A stretch of DNA of 54,782 bases, taken from a virus. The stretch covers positions 1 to 54,782 of IMG/VR virus record IMGVR_UViG_3300025889_000152, one strand, 5' to 3'. The notes below the pieces were generated by a model. That model made no database searches. It was given only the letters and a program-made list of their open reading frames with translations, and was not told where the DNA came from. Positions 30,663 through 38,079 of the stretch are shown in pieces. Every line of letters starts with the position of its first letter. Position 1 is the first letter of the stretch. The position numbers were made by a program, and so were the translations under genes.

Positions 30663-30902
30663 TTAAAGTTTTCCTAGTAGCTCGATCGCCCTACGAACTT
30701 CAGCGCGATCAAGTAATTGGCATAGCTCAAAATCTTCGCTGGCGGCGATAACCCTGAGCTTGCCTTGAGCTATCCTGCGAAATAGCTCTGAAACATTGGC
30801 TTTACTGCCATATATGCAACCGTGGGCGATCGCTATGGCTTCTAAGGCTTTGCTATCAGCTTCGCAGACTGATAGCGTGATTGATTCGTTCTTTTTTGTC
30901 AT
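30663..30902 (-). CDS. RHH-like regulator
   Basis: 79 residues. ITLSVCEADSKALEAIAIAH and ANVSELFRRIAQGKL resemble the strand-helix-helix of RHH proteins. C-terminal helical tail. It lies upstream of the clamp gene. Moderate certainty. Confidence 0.5.
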   Translation of the reverse strand: MTKKNESITLSVCEADSKALEAIAIAHGCIYGSKANVSELFRRIAQGKLRVIAASEDFELCQLLDRAEVRRAIELLGKL

Positions 30903-30941
30903 TGTTTGGCGCGGTGCGATCGCGCCTTTACGCTATAGGTA

Positions 30942-31256
30942 TTACTGCAAGCAGATCTCAACTTCGTGACCTTTGTCATTTAGATAAGGTGCAAAGGACT
31001 CCTCATCTTCTGCGAGTGAAATGCAAACATCGTTTACGACTTCTGACAAATTCTCGAACTTGTCAAAATCCCATGAAACTTGATGCTTAAACCATAGTGA
31101 TCTCATCGAATTTTTTTGAATCATCGTGCGAACAATTTGTTCGATGGGCTTTGCGCCTGATTCAATCGAACCGTATTGAGTAGCTTGATATCTAGCTTCT
31201 TCGTCCCATGCCGCTTCTTGATCGCGGCGCTCTTGAATTTTTTCTGACCAGTCCAT
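30942..31256 (-). CDS. Hypothetical charged protein
   Basis: 104 residues, N-terminal highly charged helix (DWSEKIQERRDQEAAWDEEA), acidic C-terminus. First gene after a promoter with an embedded operator. No family recognised. Confidence 0.55.
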   Translation of the reverse strand: MDWSEKIQERRDQEAAWDEEARYQATQYGSIESGAKPIEQIVRTMIQKNSMRSLWFKHQVSWDFDKFENLSEVVNDVCISLAEDEESFAPYLNDKGHEVEICLQ

Positions 31257-31324
31257 AATATTTAAATCTCCGTATAATTTGGTTTACCGTGGAAACTGCC
31301 TCTAAACTCAATTCCCACTATTAA

Positions 31325-31382
31325 ATATTAGCAGTATCCGTACAGAATAGCAATACTTTTTAAAAGATAGTGTCCGTACACT
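31325..31382 (-). promoter_or_regulatory. Promoter with repeated TGTACGGAnAC operator
   Basis: Minus strand: TTGCTA (31353-31348), 17 bp, TAATAT (31330-31325). The spacer contains CTGTACGGATACT, and a second copy GTGTACGGACACT lies about 36 bp upstream near the end of the 31381 gene. The second copy is also a partial palindrome (AGTGT/ACACT). Confidence 0.65.
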
Positions 31383-32007
31383 AGAAAAAATCATCTTGCG
31401 GCGGCATGGGCTTTGCCGATCGCAACTCGATCAAATACTGCTGCAATTCATCAGAGCTTAGCTTCTCGCGGGGCTTATTCCAGCGAACTAAGCAATGCTC
31501 GGCTTTGCCAAGATTAAGGCGTGTGCAATGCACGTCTAGCTCTGAAAGGATAGAGCTAAGATCAATAGGCTCTGCTGGTGGGACAACTAGCTTTGATTTC
31601 TTTTCAGAAAGCAGTTCGCTGGCTTCTGTGGCGATCGCTGGTACTGATAGAAATACCTGCCAAATTGCGGGGGTTTTGATTTTTTTATACAATTCTTCAA
31701 AATCCTTGAGATTGTTACAGGCGGCGATCGAGATCTTGAGCTTGGCTAAGTACTTTGCGGGGTCGGGCGGTGCTTTGGGCTTAGGTGCTGCCTTGCTACT
31801 GCATTCCAAATTAAGATTGATCGCGCCCGATCGCGCCTCACATCGCCACAAACTGATATCTATTTCGATGTCCCCGTTTGAGGCATTGAGAAGATCTTGG
31901 ATCATGGCGCGATCGATTAACAGATAGCCTTTATAGCTTGGCTGGCTGTCTTCGGTTTTCTCAAATCTGAATAGCGTTCCCTTGTTTGGGCGTTTTTCAT
32001 ATGCCAT
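31381..32007 (-). CDS. SSB-like protein with acidic tail (candidate)
   Basis: 208 residues. The N-terminal 70 (MAYEKRPNKGTLFRFEKTED, YKGYLLID, IEIDISLWRCEARSGAINLN) look like a small beta-barrel of the type found in phage single-strand DNA-associated proteins. A Pro/Lys linker and helical part follow. The last residues PPQDDFF imitate the acidic, aromatic tip of SSB that recruits repair proteins. It lies among replication genes. No direct family match is claimed. Confidence 0.5.
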   Translation of the reverse strand: MAYEKRPNKGTLFRFEKTEDSQPSYKGYLLIDRAMIQDLLNASNGDIEIDISLWRCEARSGAINLNLECSSKAAPKPKAPPDPAKYLAKLKISIAACNNLKDFEELYKKIKTPAIWQVFLSVPAIATEASELLSEKKSKLVVPPAEPIDLSSILSELDVHCTRLNLGKAEHCLVRWNKPREKLSSDELQQYLIELRSAKPMPPQDDFF

Positions 32008-32064
32008 GTTTTTTTCTCCTGATAATAGTTAACCGATCGCTGGTGTGCGATCGGCTGTGAGTGA

Positions 32065-33042
32065 TTAAAACTGCAAGCGGTTTTGTACTATTGCAAAAGC
32101 TTCTTTGATTACTCGATGATTTTCTGGATAAGCTTTGTAAGCTTGCTGTCTTTGAGTCCATTCGATTAGTTCATCTAATTGATCCTCGTCTTTGCAGCGA
32201 TCGCAAGCACCAGAAAAAGCGGCGAAAAAATCTGACCATACGGGCTTTGCTGTAACATCGATCGCTGGTGGTAGTTGGGCGATCGCGTCAACATTTGCGA
32301 GTTTGCGGGGTTCGTAAATCGCCCCAATTTCTGCATACTTGGCGGCGCTAATAGCGCGATCTATCTTTTGCTGATACTGCGGATCAATTGATAGATACAG
32401 TAAGTTTTCTTCGCCCCTAAATTGTTTCTGGGCTGTGGTTTTCGTGATCATGCGTGGCGATCGCGACAAAATCAACGGGGCGTACTTCAGAGATGCGCCA
32501 CATAAGGCAAGCTCGGCGGCGATCTCTTGCAGTTGGCTCTTCAAAAAAACAATATCGTTAATTGAGGTGGTTGAAAGTTCGATATTCCCTGAGTAACCCA
32601 TGTATCTAAATTCAGGCATCCCAAATTTAATTAGGGCTGAGGCTCTGCACTTATCGCAACCTTTGGGGCTATTAGGTGCGCGGCAAGGCTTAGGCTCGTT
32701 GAGGTGATAAACTCCGCGATCGTCTCTCCACTCGGTAATAGTTTCTCCATCGCACTTAGTTTTTAAAAGACCTCCTGTGCCAAATTCTGAGTACCAATCA
32801 TCAATCAGTTGATCAATGTTGTCATGTTTGAAAAAGATTTGAATTTCTTTGGGCTGATCGCCGTAGAATTGTTCCCAAATTTCCGCCACTCTCTCGGCGC
32901 TAACTCCAGGGGTGGGGACAAATCTAAAGTAATTTAGGTTTGCCCCTGGGCGGTTGCCTGTTTTCTCTGCCCCTTTGAAAATCTTGCCAATTGGCTGCAC
33001 CCTTGGCGATCGCTCGGTGGGGCTGTATCTTTTAATTGCCAT
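32065..33042 (-). CDS. Gp3-like (recombination directionality factor-like) protein
   Basis: 325 residues from the ATG at 33042. It fits the phage family related to phiC31 Gp3: PTPGVSAERVAEIWEQFYGD, IQIFFKHDNIDQLIDDWYSE, GLLKTKCDGE, CRAPNSPKGCDKCRASALIK (zinc-binding Cys cluster) and the helical middle. In phiC31 such a protein controls integrase direction, but most family members lie in replication regions, as here, and no integrase is seen. Confidence 0.65.
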   Translation of the reverse strand: MAIKRYSPTERSPRVQPIGKIFKGAEKTGNRPGANLNYFRFVPTPGVSAERVAEIWEQFYGDQPKEIQIFFKHDNIDQLIDDWYSEFGTGGLLKTKCDGETITEWRDDRGVYHLNEPKPCRAPNSPKGCDKCRASALIKFGMPEFRYMGYSGNIELSTTSINDIVFLKSQLQEIAAELALCGASLKYAPLILSRSPRMITKTTAQKQFRGEENLLYLSIDPQYQQKIDRAISAAKYAEIGAIYEPRKLANVDAIAQLPPAIDVTAKPVWSDFFAAFSGACDRCKDEDQLDELIEWTQRQQAYKAYPENHRVIKEAFAIVQNRLQF

Positions 33043-33072
33043 AATTTTTTGCTGAATAATTGAACATGATGC

Positions 33073-33103
33073 GCGATCGCCATATAGAATCAATGGCGAT
33101 CGC
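33073..33103. other. HIP1-pair hairpin between genes
   Basis: GCGATCGCCAT and ATGGCGATCGC form an 11-bp stem around ATAGAATCA. No T-run follows on either strand, so termination is uncertain; it may protect mRNA or bind a HIP1-binding factor. Confidence 0.5.
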
Positions 33104-33109
33104 TGAAAA

Positions 33110-33490
33110 CTAAAGGCGGCTAACTCTCCGCTTTAGTTCTTCGCGGGATAGTGAGGCGATCGGGCGGTTGGCAGATTGCATTTCGGCGATCGCTTTTTCG
33201 ACTGCTATCTTTTGAGGAATTGCCCCCGTGCAAAAGCGATCGGGTTTGCAGTCGATCCAGAATCTGTAATAGAAAGCGCGATCGCTTTTTAGGAATGCTT
33301 CCATATCATCCATGTTGAATGATCGAAAAGAATGCTCATTGTAAATAAAATCTCTGGCGATCGCGATCGCAAAGTTTTTTTGCTTCTCGCTGACTGCGGT
33401 TGCTGCTAGACGCGGATCATTTAGAAAGAAATAGCGGATATCACTAATCCTTCTATTTGCTGCGTAAGCAATATCGTAATTAGGTAGCAT
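33110..33490 (-). CDS. Hypothetical protein
   Basis: 126 residues. The middle (SEKQKNFAIAIARDFIYNEH) and FYYRFWIDCKPDRF suggest a small helical domain; the C-terminus is basic. In the replication-region operon upstream of the Gp3-like gene. No family recognised. Confidence 0.55.
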   Translation of the reverse strand: MLPNYDIAYAANRRISDIRYFFLNDPRLAATAVSEKQKNFAIAIARDFIYNEHSFRSFNMDDMEAFLKSDRAFYYRFWIDCKPDRFCTGAIPQKIAVEKAIAEMQSANRPIASLSREELKRRVSRL

Positions 33491-33564
33491 GATTTTTTGT
33501 GGGTGGTTGGGTGGAGTTTGCTGCCTTCACTTTTGACTGGCGCTGTAGGCTACGGCGCGATCGA

Positions 33565-33765
33565 CTATGCTGCAATCAATTCGCGATCTTCACTGTTGAT
33601 TGATTCGCAGATGTCGTCAATCTCGGCGGCGATCGCTTCGGGAGCAATAGAAACTCCGTAATATTCGCGCAACTTGTAGGCTATAAGATTGGGATCTTGA
33701 CCTTGCAGATCTCGCAGTGCCAATAAAATCAAAGCTTCGATGCGTTGCTGGGTTGGGTATGTCAT
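33565..33765 (-). CDS. Small hypothetical protein
   Basis: 66 residues, helical, acidic C-terminus; MTYPTQQRIEALILLALRDL. Overlaps its upstream neighbour by 4 bp. Could be a small winged-helix (YKLREYYGVSIAPEAIAAEI), weakly supported. Confidence 0.5.
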   Translation of the reverse strand: MTYPTQQRIEALILLALRDLQGQDPNLIAYKLREYYGVSIAPEAIAAEIDDICESINSEDRELIAA

Positions 33766-33953
33766 GGGTTTAAATCTTGATAGGTTGATCGCGTGTTTGA
33801 TTTGTTTTTGAGTTTTGCCACTGCCTCGGCTTCTAAGCGATCACGGTCGATTGCTATTTGGCAGTAATGCAGGGCGATCGCTCGTTGCCTTTTGATGGCT
33901 GCGGCGATCGCTGGATCTTGTTGTGGGATGGCGAAAATATCAAGTTGTTTCAT
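33762..33953 (-). CDS. Small hypothetical protein
   Basis: 63 residues, MKQLDIFAIPQQDPAIAAAI with a Lys/Asp-rich helix. The start MKQLDIFAIPQQ resembles clamp-binding peptides (QLDIF, compare QLxLF), which could let it bind the phage or host sliding clamp. Overlaps neighbours by 4 bp. Confidence 0.55.
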   Translation of the reverse strand: MKQLDIFAIPQQDPAIAAAIKRQRAIALHYCQIAIDRDRLEAEAVAKLKNKSNTRSTYQDLNP

Positions 33954-34132
33954 GTGGTGGGGACTGGGTAGGATTTTTGAAAGCCTCCCTTTTCGTAATG
34001 GAGATCAAGGGATCTCTTTTTTGCCTTGGCGATCGGTATCGGTGTAGGCTGTAGCATGGCTTTTATAATCCCGTTGCTTTCGGGAATATCCGCCATATAA
34101 GGCGGGAAAATTGATACTTTTAATGGCTCCAA
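33950..34132 (-). CDS. Small Pro-rich hypothetical protein
   Basis: 60 residues, MEPLKVSIFPPYMADIPESN, basic middle. Its stop overlaps the next start by 4 bp, which supports coding. Function unknown. Confidence 0.45.
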   Translation of the reverse strand: MEPLKVSIFPPYMADIPESNGIIKAMLQPTPIPIAKAKKRSLDLHYEKGGFQKSYPVPTT

Positions 34133-34220
34133 TTAAAAATCCTCGCTAGTTGGTTGGGTTTTGCCTTTCGGCTATGCCCGATCGCTCCGCTCTGAGGTGG
34201 CGATCGGGCGATCGCTGGAT

Positions 34221-34409
34221 CTAGAGTGTGGCTCTGTTGGCTAGGCGATCGCTGATCAAGCCGTCCTTGTGGATCGAGTTTAGCCAATCCACAAAGCAGC
34301 ATCTAATATCTGTGCTGTAATCTTTTTGACGCTTGCGGGTTCGGTACTCGCTTGTAAATTGTGGGTGTGCTTGCCAAAATGCGGCGCGGATCTCTGTAAT
34401 GGTTTTCAT
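34221..34409 (-). CDS. Small hypothetical protein
   Basis: 62 residues, MKTITEIRAAFWQAHPQF, basic then hydrophobic/charged helix (CCFVDWLNSIHKDG). The AFWxxHP...RxxxRQxxY pattern recurs in small phage proteins of this kind in my recollection. A 60-residue ORF in another frame (34120-34302) is treated as a shadow. Confidence 0.55.
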   Translation of the reverse strand: MKTITEIRAAFWQAHPQFTSEYRTRKRQKDYSTDIRCCFVDWLNSIHKDGLISDRLANRATL

Positions 34410-34442
34410 GGTTTTTTATAGTTGGTGTCGGTGGGGGTGAGA

Positions 34443-34790
34443 CTAGAAAAATGATTTGGCTTCGTTGCCTTGGGCGATCGCCTCTGCATCCGACAGCCGC
34501 GCTAGGCGATCGCGCTGTAAGGATAGAAGCGATTCATAGCACTGACTAGCATTACGGTATCCGTACCGCTTGCCTTGCTCAAAAGATGAGCCGTCTCTAA
34601 ATAAAATTGCAGTTCGCGCTAGCGCGACTTTTAAAATCCCTGCTAGATCTTGGCAATCTTCCCATGATCGTTTAGTGGGGCGCTGGCGTTTGGGCTTACC
34701 TCCGAATAGTTGCGCCGACGCATCTACTGGCATCCCGCCGTATCTTGCATCGACTGCGATAAATTGATGCTCTTTCCAAAAATCTTGCAT
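34443..34790 (-). CDS. Hypothetical protein
   Basis: 115 residues, MQDFWKEHQFIAVDARYGGM. Helical and basic, Gly-Lys rich centre. No motif recognised. Part of the leftward string of small genes. Confidence 0.5.
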   Translation of the reverse strand: MQDFWKEHQFIAVDARYGGMPVDASAQLFGGKPKRQRPTKRSWEDCQDLAGILKVALARTAILFRDGSSFEQGKRYGYRNASQCYESLLSLQRDRLARLSDAEAIAQGNEAKSFF

Positions 34791-34831
34791 AATGCTTTAT
34801 ACTCCTAATACTGCCTTTGGTTGGGTGGTTT

Positions 34832-34862
34832 TGCCGATCGCTTTTATAGGCGATCGGCTTTG
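34832..34862. other. HIP1-pair hairpin
   Basis: GCCGATCGC and GGCGATCGGC form a stem around TTTTATA between two leftward genes. No clear T-run; possible mRNA-processing or weak termination site. Confidence 0.45.
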
Positions 34863-34877
34863 AATTTTAGATGATCG

Positions 34878-35018
34878 TTAATACCAGGCTGTCCAGATCC
34901 CGTTAAGGTAGCAGCTTTTTAGCGGTGCGGCTGGGTAGCGACTGAACTTTTTAAAATAGGCATTGCACAGATCGGCAAAATGTGTAAATGTTTGAGTCCC
35001 CAGGATGTAGTTAGTCAT
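34878..35018 (-). CDS. Small hypothetical protein
   Basis: 46 residues, MTNYILGTQTFTHFADLCNA then YFKKFSRYPAAPLKSCYLNG. Preceded by GGAG 8-9 bases upstream. Aromatic-rich compact protein. Function unknown. Confidence 0.55.
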   Translation of the reverse strand: MTNYILGTQTFTHFADLCNAYFKKFSRYPAAPLKSCYLNGIWTAWY

Positions 35019-35099
35019 TTAAAATCTCCAAAAATAGCTGAGGTTTTAGGCGGTGGTTGCCTTCGCTTTGCGCTGTAGGCTGGCGGCGCGATCGGGTGG

Positions 35100-35270
35100 T
35101 TAGTGCGTGATTTCGTAAAGATAATCGCAGGTATCTTGTGCGAAATTACTAAAATCCCGTGCATAGATATCCATGAGAGACCCAAAACAATCCTCAATGA
35201 ATAAGCTGAAATTGTGTAGATCTTGGATTTCGGCTACCGCTTTTACTCTTATTAGGTGAAGGTGAATCAT
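35100..35270 (-). CDS. Small acidic protein, first leftward gene
   Basis: 56 residues, MIHLHLIRVKAVAEIQDLHN, acidic and aromatic C-terminus. First gene of the leftward unit after the operator-controlled promoter at 35310-35338; GGAG lies just upstream of the ATG. Its place suggests an early regulator or host-takeover peptide, unproven. Confidence 0.5.
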   Translation of the reverse strand: MIHLHLIRVKAVAEIQDLHNFSLFIEDCFGSLMDIYARDFSNFAQDTCDYLYEITH

Positions 35271-35309
35271 TTGATTTGCTCCGTTGCTTTATTCATTTGG
35301 TGTGATACC

Positions 35310-35338
35310 ATTGTAGCCATGTTTACATGGCTTGCATA
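35310..35338 (-). promoter_or_regulatory. Leftward promoter with operator O1
   Basis: Minus strand -10 TACAAT (35315-35310). The near-palindrome CCATGTAAACATGG fills the spacer (plus-strand 35317-35330), 17 bp from a weak -35 (TATGCA, 35338-35333). The same operator recurs at 35397-35410, so one dimeric repressor could hold both directions. Confidence 0.65.
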
Positions 35339-35387
35339 GGGGTTTTAGATTTGTATAAGCGATCGCTTTGCCTTGCCTTAATAAGAT

Positions 35388-35418
35388 TTGCTTATACCGT
35401 GTAAACATGGCAGTATTA
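35388..35418 (+). promoter_or_regulatory. Rightward promoter with operator O2
   Basis: TTGCTT at 35388-35393, then CCGTGTAAACATGG (35397-35410) in the spacer and CAGTATTAA as weak -10. GTATAAGC at 35353-35360 pairs with GCTTATAC at 35390-35397, and AGCGCTA/TAGCGCT at 35418-35434 adds a further inverted repeat before the gene at 35456. Confidence 0.55.
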
Positions 35419-35455
35419 AGCGCTAGAATAGCGCTAATAAATTTATATAGAATGT

Positions 35456-35683
35456 ATGGCTAAAGTTGTTAATGGCGATCGCGGTCTGTTTGCGCCGATC
35501 TCTGGATCGTCCACTTTTACCGCTACTGGTTCCCGTGTTTTTGCTTTTCGTGATGCTGGCAAGAGTGCCGATATTTTGGGCGCTATGGAGTCGGGCGATC
35601 GCGGGGATTTTATTCGGGCGGCGATCGCTGAGAAGTTAGAACGCGATAGTTCCAATCAAGAAAATTGTCTTAGGGAAGGATAG
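35456..35683 (+). CDS. RHH-like switch regulator (candidate)
   Basis: 75 residues. N-terminal Gly/Ser/Thr-rich arm, then VFAFRDAGKSADILGAMESG and DFIRAAIAEKLERD, whose C-terminal helix matches RHH proteins. It is the first rightward gene after operator O2 and faces away from the leftward early genes, so it is a natural candidate for the repressor of both promoters. Confidence 0.55.
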   Translation: MAKVVNGDRGLFAPISGSSTFTATGSRVFAFRDAGKSADILGAMESGDRGDFIRAAIAEKLERDSSNQENCLREG

Positions 35684-35720
35684 CGCGGCGCTGTCTAAGT
35701 TTGATTATGTCTGAGCGATC

Positions 35721-35804
35721 GCCTATGCTGTAGCTGAAAATTTCGGGCGTTCTTTTCTCACGAACGCAACGCACCCATCCGCAGGATGAACAGCTACAGG
35801 CGTA
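35721..35804 (+). ncRNA. Structured RNA candidate, three-way junction
   Basis: Outer stem GTAGCTG (35730-35736) with CAGCTAC (35791-35797), extended by GCCT/AGGC across a bulge. Inside lie two hairpins: GCGTTC/GAACGC (35747-35767) and CATCC/GGATG (35776-35788). No ORF overlaps it. The nested pairing suggests an RNA or a DNA cruciform; strand and function unknown. Confidence 0.45.
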
Positions 35805-36061
35805 CGGCTAACGCAGTCATAGAACTAGCAAAACCCTGGAGCGTCATTTTGCTATTTATAGATTATTGGCTGTCTAAGTTGCGACGCTCGTTTTGCGGCA
35901 ACTAAGCAAGACGCTAGATTTAGCTTTTGCAACAATATTGTACCGAAGCGATCCCATAGCAAGGCGTGAGATAAGTTGCCCGATATTGCATAAGTTCGCA
36001 GAAGCTCATAGAGCGCGATAGCGCGGCGCTGTGCAATATGTTGAGTTGCACGCCTAGCGAT
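35805..36061. other. Gene-free stretch with further inverted repeats
   Basis: No credible gene. GAGCGTC at 35839-35845 pairs with GACGCTC at 35883-35889, and AGTTGC/GCAACT pair around the second arm. The sequence GATAGCGCGGCGCTGT occurs both at about 35680 and 36015. Candidate origin, att site or regulatory RNA region; none proven. Confidence 0.4.
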
Positions 36062-36178
36062 CTACTCTAAATTGGCGATCGCCGCCACTGCCAGAAATCC
36101 AAGGGCGATCGCCATATTGATATTGTTCTCCCAGATTAGATAGGCGATCGCAGTCCACAGCAATATTTTAATCAGCAT
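36062..36178 (-). CDS. Small two-helix membrane protein
   Basis: 38 residues, MLIKILLWTAIAYLIWENNI then MAIALGFLAVAAIANLE: two hydrophobic helices. Starts inside the end of the RHH gene at 36168. HIP1 sites encode its AIA motifs, so the ORF could be partly a by-product of HIP1 density. Confidence 0.4.
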   Translation of the reverse strand: MLIKILLWTAIAYLIWENNINMAIALGFLAVAAIANLE

Positions 36179-36377
36179 CTAATCGAGCCTCAATAGCGGC
36201 GATGCGTATTTCGAGTGCAGTTAAGCGATCGCTTAATTCTGGTTGTTCAGGGCAATCTAAGCCTTTTCGCAAAGCATCAACTATTACCGTATTGATTTTT
36301 AGGTCTGGGCTTGACTGCTGAATTTCTAATATTTTTTCATCAACATCATCGGGAATCCTGATTGATCGGACTGGCAT
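36168..36377 (-). CDS. RHH regulator with coiled-coil tail
   Basis: 69 residues from the ATG at 36377 (AGGTG upstream). MPVRSIRIPDDVDEKILEIQ...INTVIVDALRKGL is an RHH/Arc fold; the tail ELSDRLTALEIRIAAIEARL is a leucine-zipper-like coiled coil. Divergent to the rightward operon and likely binds the repeats between them. Confidence 0.75.
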   Translation of the reverse strand: MPVRSIRIPDDVDEKILEIQQSSPDLKINTVIVDALRKGLDCPEQPELSDRLTALEIRIAAIEARLDAD

Positions 36378-36400
36378 ATAGCACCTATTACAACATAGAC

Positions 36401-36460
36401 ACAAAATACACTACAAACCTATTGACAGCACACATTACATTAGTGTAGTGTCTTTTGTAG
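36401..36460 (+). promoter_or_regulatory. Divergent control region with CACTAC repeats
   Basis: TTGACA at 36422-36427 is a perfect -35; the -10 is weak. ACACTAC (36408-36414) and GTGTAGTG (36443-36450) are inverse copies, and ACTACAAA/TTTTGTAG extend them. Short repeats of this kind suit an RHH repressor, such as the adjacent 36377 gene. Three CCATGAA direct repeats follow before 36515. Confidence 0.5.
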
Positions 36461-36514
36461 TTGCTCCATGAATCAATCCATGAAGCACACCATGAATCAT
36501 TGACTTAATGAACC

Positions 36515-36757
36515 ATGAGCTATTCTCAAGTCCAAGCAGAGATTACGATCGCGCAATTTACAAGCGCTTTTGATATTCCCCGATCTAACTTCCAAAGATG
36601 GCGTGATGCTGTTTATTCGGGCGTGGGTGAATCGCCTTACACCAAAGACGAACTCAGGATCATTATTGAGGAAGGGATTAGGCAAAGCCAAAAAGCTGTT
36701 GGCGCAACCCGTAATCGCAATATTCAAAAACTAAGCAGGATATTAAATCAGTTATGA
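36515..36757 (+). CDS. Putative DNA-binding protein
   Basis: 80 residues. ITIAQFTSAFDIPRSNFQRW resembles a helix-turn-helix. The C-terminal half is charged and helical (ELRIIIEEGIRQSQKAV). First gene of the rightward operon; may be a regulator or excisionase-like factor. Family not recognised. Confidence 0.5.
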   Translation: MSYSQVQAEITIAQFTSAFDIPRSNFQRWRDAVYSGVGESPYTKDELRIIIEEGIRQSQKAVGATRNRNIQKLSRILNQL

Positions 36758-37245
36758 GCAACTACAAATCCAAAGCCGAGATCAAAGCTGAGCAACAAGC
36801 ACAGCAAGGAAGATCAAGCAATACAGCTACCCTAGACCGCCCCATTACCGAAGAAGTTAAGACGATTTTTCTGGATTCAATGACAGGGGCTTACGATGCT
36901 TGCCATGAAGCTCGAAACAAGGGTATTTCGGCTGGTATCGCTAAGTTTCGTGCTGAAGTTTCTACAGGCGATCGCGATTTTTTCGCAGATTGGGAGATCG
37001 AAGCAGAGCAAATCTTGGAGGCTCGGATCTCGAATTTGAGTGCATTGCCAGAATGCACGGACTCTATTAAGGATTTGGCTTTGGATCTCTCAAATCTTGA
37101 GCAGTATCCCCTAGAATTGCTCCGCGATCGCAATAACTACCTAAATGATTTGCCATCGCTAGACGCGGATCAGGATCATGAATTGGAGGTTCTATACGGC
37201 TTCCTTACAAGCCGTCCAGAAGCGTCTAATCCAGACGTAGCCTAG
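36754..37245 (+). CDS. Hypothetical protein
   Basis: 163 residues, charged helical N-terminus (KSKAEIKAEQQAQQGRSSN), acidic C-terminus. Overlaps the preceding gene by 4 bp. No membrane helix and no motif recognised. Confidence 0.55.
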   Translation: MSNYKSKAEIKAEQQAQQGRSSNTATLDRPITEEVKTIFLDSMTGAYDACHEARNKGISAGIAKFRAEVSTGDRDFFADWEIEAEQILEARISNLSALPECTDSIKDLALDLSNLEQYPLELLRDRNNYLNDLPSLDADQDHELEVLYGFLTSRPEASNPDVA

Positions 37246-37282
37246 TCTAGCGGCGAATAGACATCATTAGACAATAGACATT

Positions 37283-37480
37283 ATGACCCTTGAAATATTG
37301 GCGCAAGCCGTAATTACAGATGAGTCTTTTCATCTATTTCATTCGTGGGTAACAGCCAAGATTGCCCTTCCTGTAATCAAAGATTTTCTTGCTGATCGGA
37401 AATTACCTTTGTCTGAAACGGAGCAAGACATTGTTAATACCGCATTATTGATTTCTCCTATTGAAAGCTGGGTTCTGTGA
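37283..37480 (+). CDS. Small hypothetical protein
   Basis: 65 residues, MTLEILAQAVITDESFHLFH, helical. Its stop overlaps the next ATG (TGATG). Function unknown. Confidence 0.5.
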   Translation: MTLEILAQAVITDESFHLFHSWVTAKIALPVIKDFLADRKLPLSETEQDIVNTALLISPIESWVL

Positions 37481-38079
37481 TGCAAACTCTCGAAGAAATA
37501 CTAATGGCGAGGCATTGCCCTAATTTTCAACCAAGGGCAATGCCTCTAGCAAGGGTAGAAACGCCTCAAGTTCTTGAGGCTGAATATATTCCCGTCAACA
37601 GCGCGATCGCCCCTATGCCAGCGCAACAAACCGAATTTGCGGCTTTAGCTCAAAAGCTAGATTCGCATCATAAGTTTGTTGCCGATGGATTTAGTCATTT
37701 GGTGACACAAGGGCAATCTTTTGAAGCTCGACTTACTCAATTAGAGCAGCAAAGGCAATCCGCGCCGATCGCTCAATATCAGCAGCCACAAGCTGACATC
37801 ACCCCCGCGCTATTGGCGATCGCGCAACAGAACCAGCAAACTCAACTTGTGCTGGCGCAAATGGCTCAGTCTATGCAAAAGATTAGCGATCGCCCAACGG
37901 TGGTTAATCATTTTGTGGATAACACAGTGCATAACGATTCCCATGAAGTAATTGTTCACGGAGATAATTACGGGAATATATGCACTGACGGGGTTCAAAG
38001 AAATGGCGCTGGATTCTTGTGGATTTTATTTGGTGTAGTTGGCACAATAATTTTAGGAGCGCAGCTTTATGGCAAATAA
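37480..38079 (+). CDS. Gln-rich coiled-coil membrane protein
   Basis: 199 residues. Pro/Gln-rich cytosolic part with a coiled coil (about 50-140), a beta-like stretch VVNHFVDNTVHNDSHEVIVH, and a C-terminal membrane helix (GFLWILFGVVGTIILGAQLY). Upstream of two further membrane proteins and the FtsK-type ATPase, so possibly part of a membrane complex. Confidence 0.55.
   Translation: MQTLEEILMARHCPNFQPRAMPLARVETPQVLEAEYIPVNSAIAPMPAQQTEFAALAQKLDSHHKFVADGFSHLVTQGQSFEARLTQLEQQRQSAPIAQYQQPQADITPALLAIAQQNQQTQLVLAQMAQSMQKISDRPTVVNHFVDNTVHNDSHEVIVHGDNYGNICTDGVQRNGAGFLWILFGVVGTIILGAQLYGK

Noticed and set aside
34120-34302. 60-residue leftward ORF
   Set aside because: Overlaps the better gene at 34221 in another frame, with low-complexity HIP1-derived sequence and no ribosome site.
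35015-35197. 60-residue leftward ORF
   Set aside because: Overlaps the genes at 34878 and 35100, which have better starts and composition.
36515-37245. Integrase or ParA/ParB
   Set aside because: No tyrosine or serine recombinase motifs and no Walker ATPase other than the FtsK-type protein were found.
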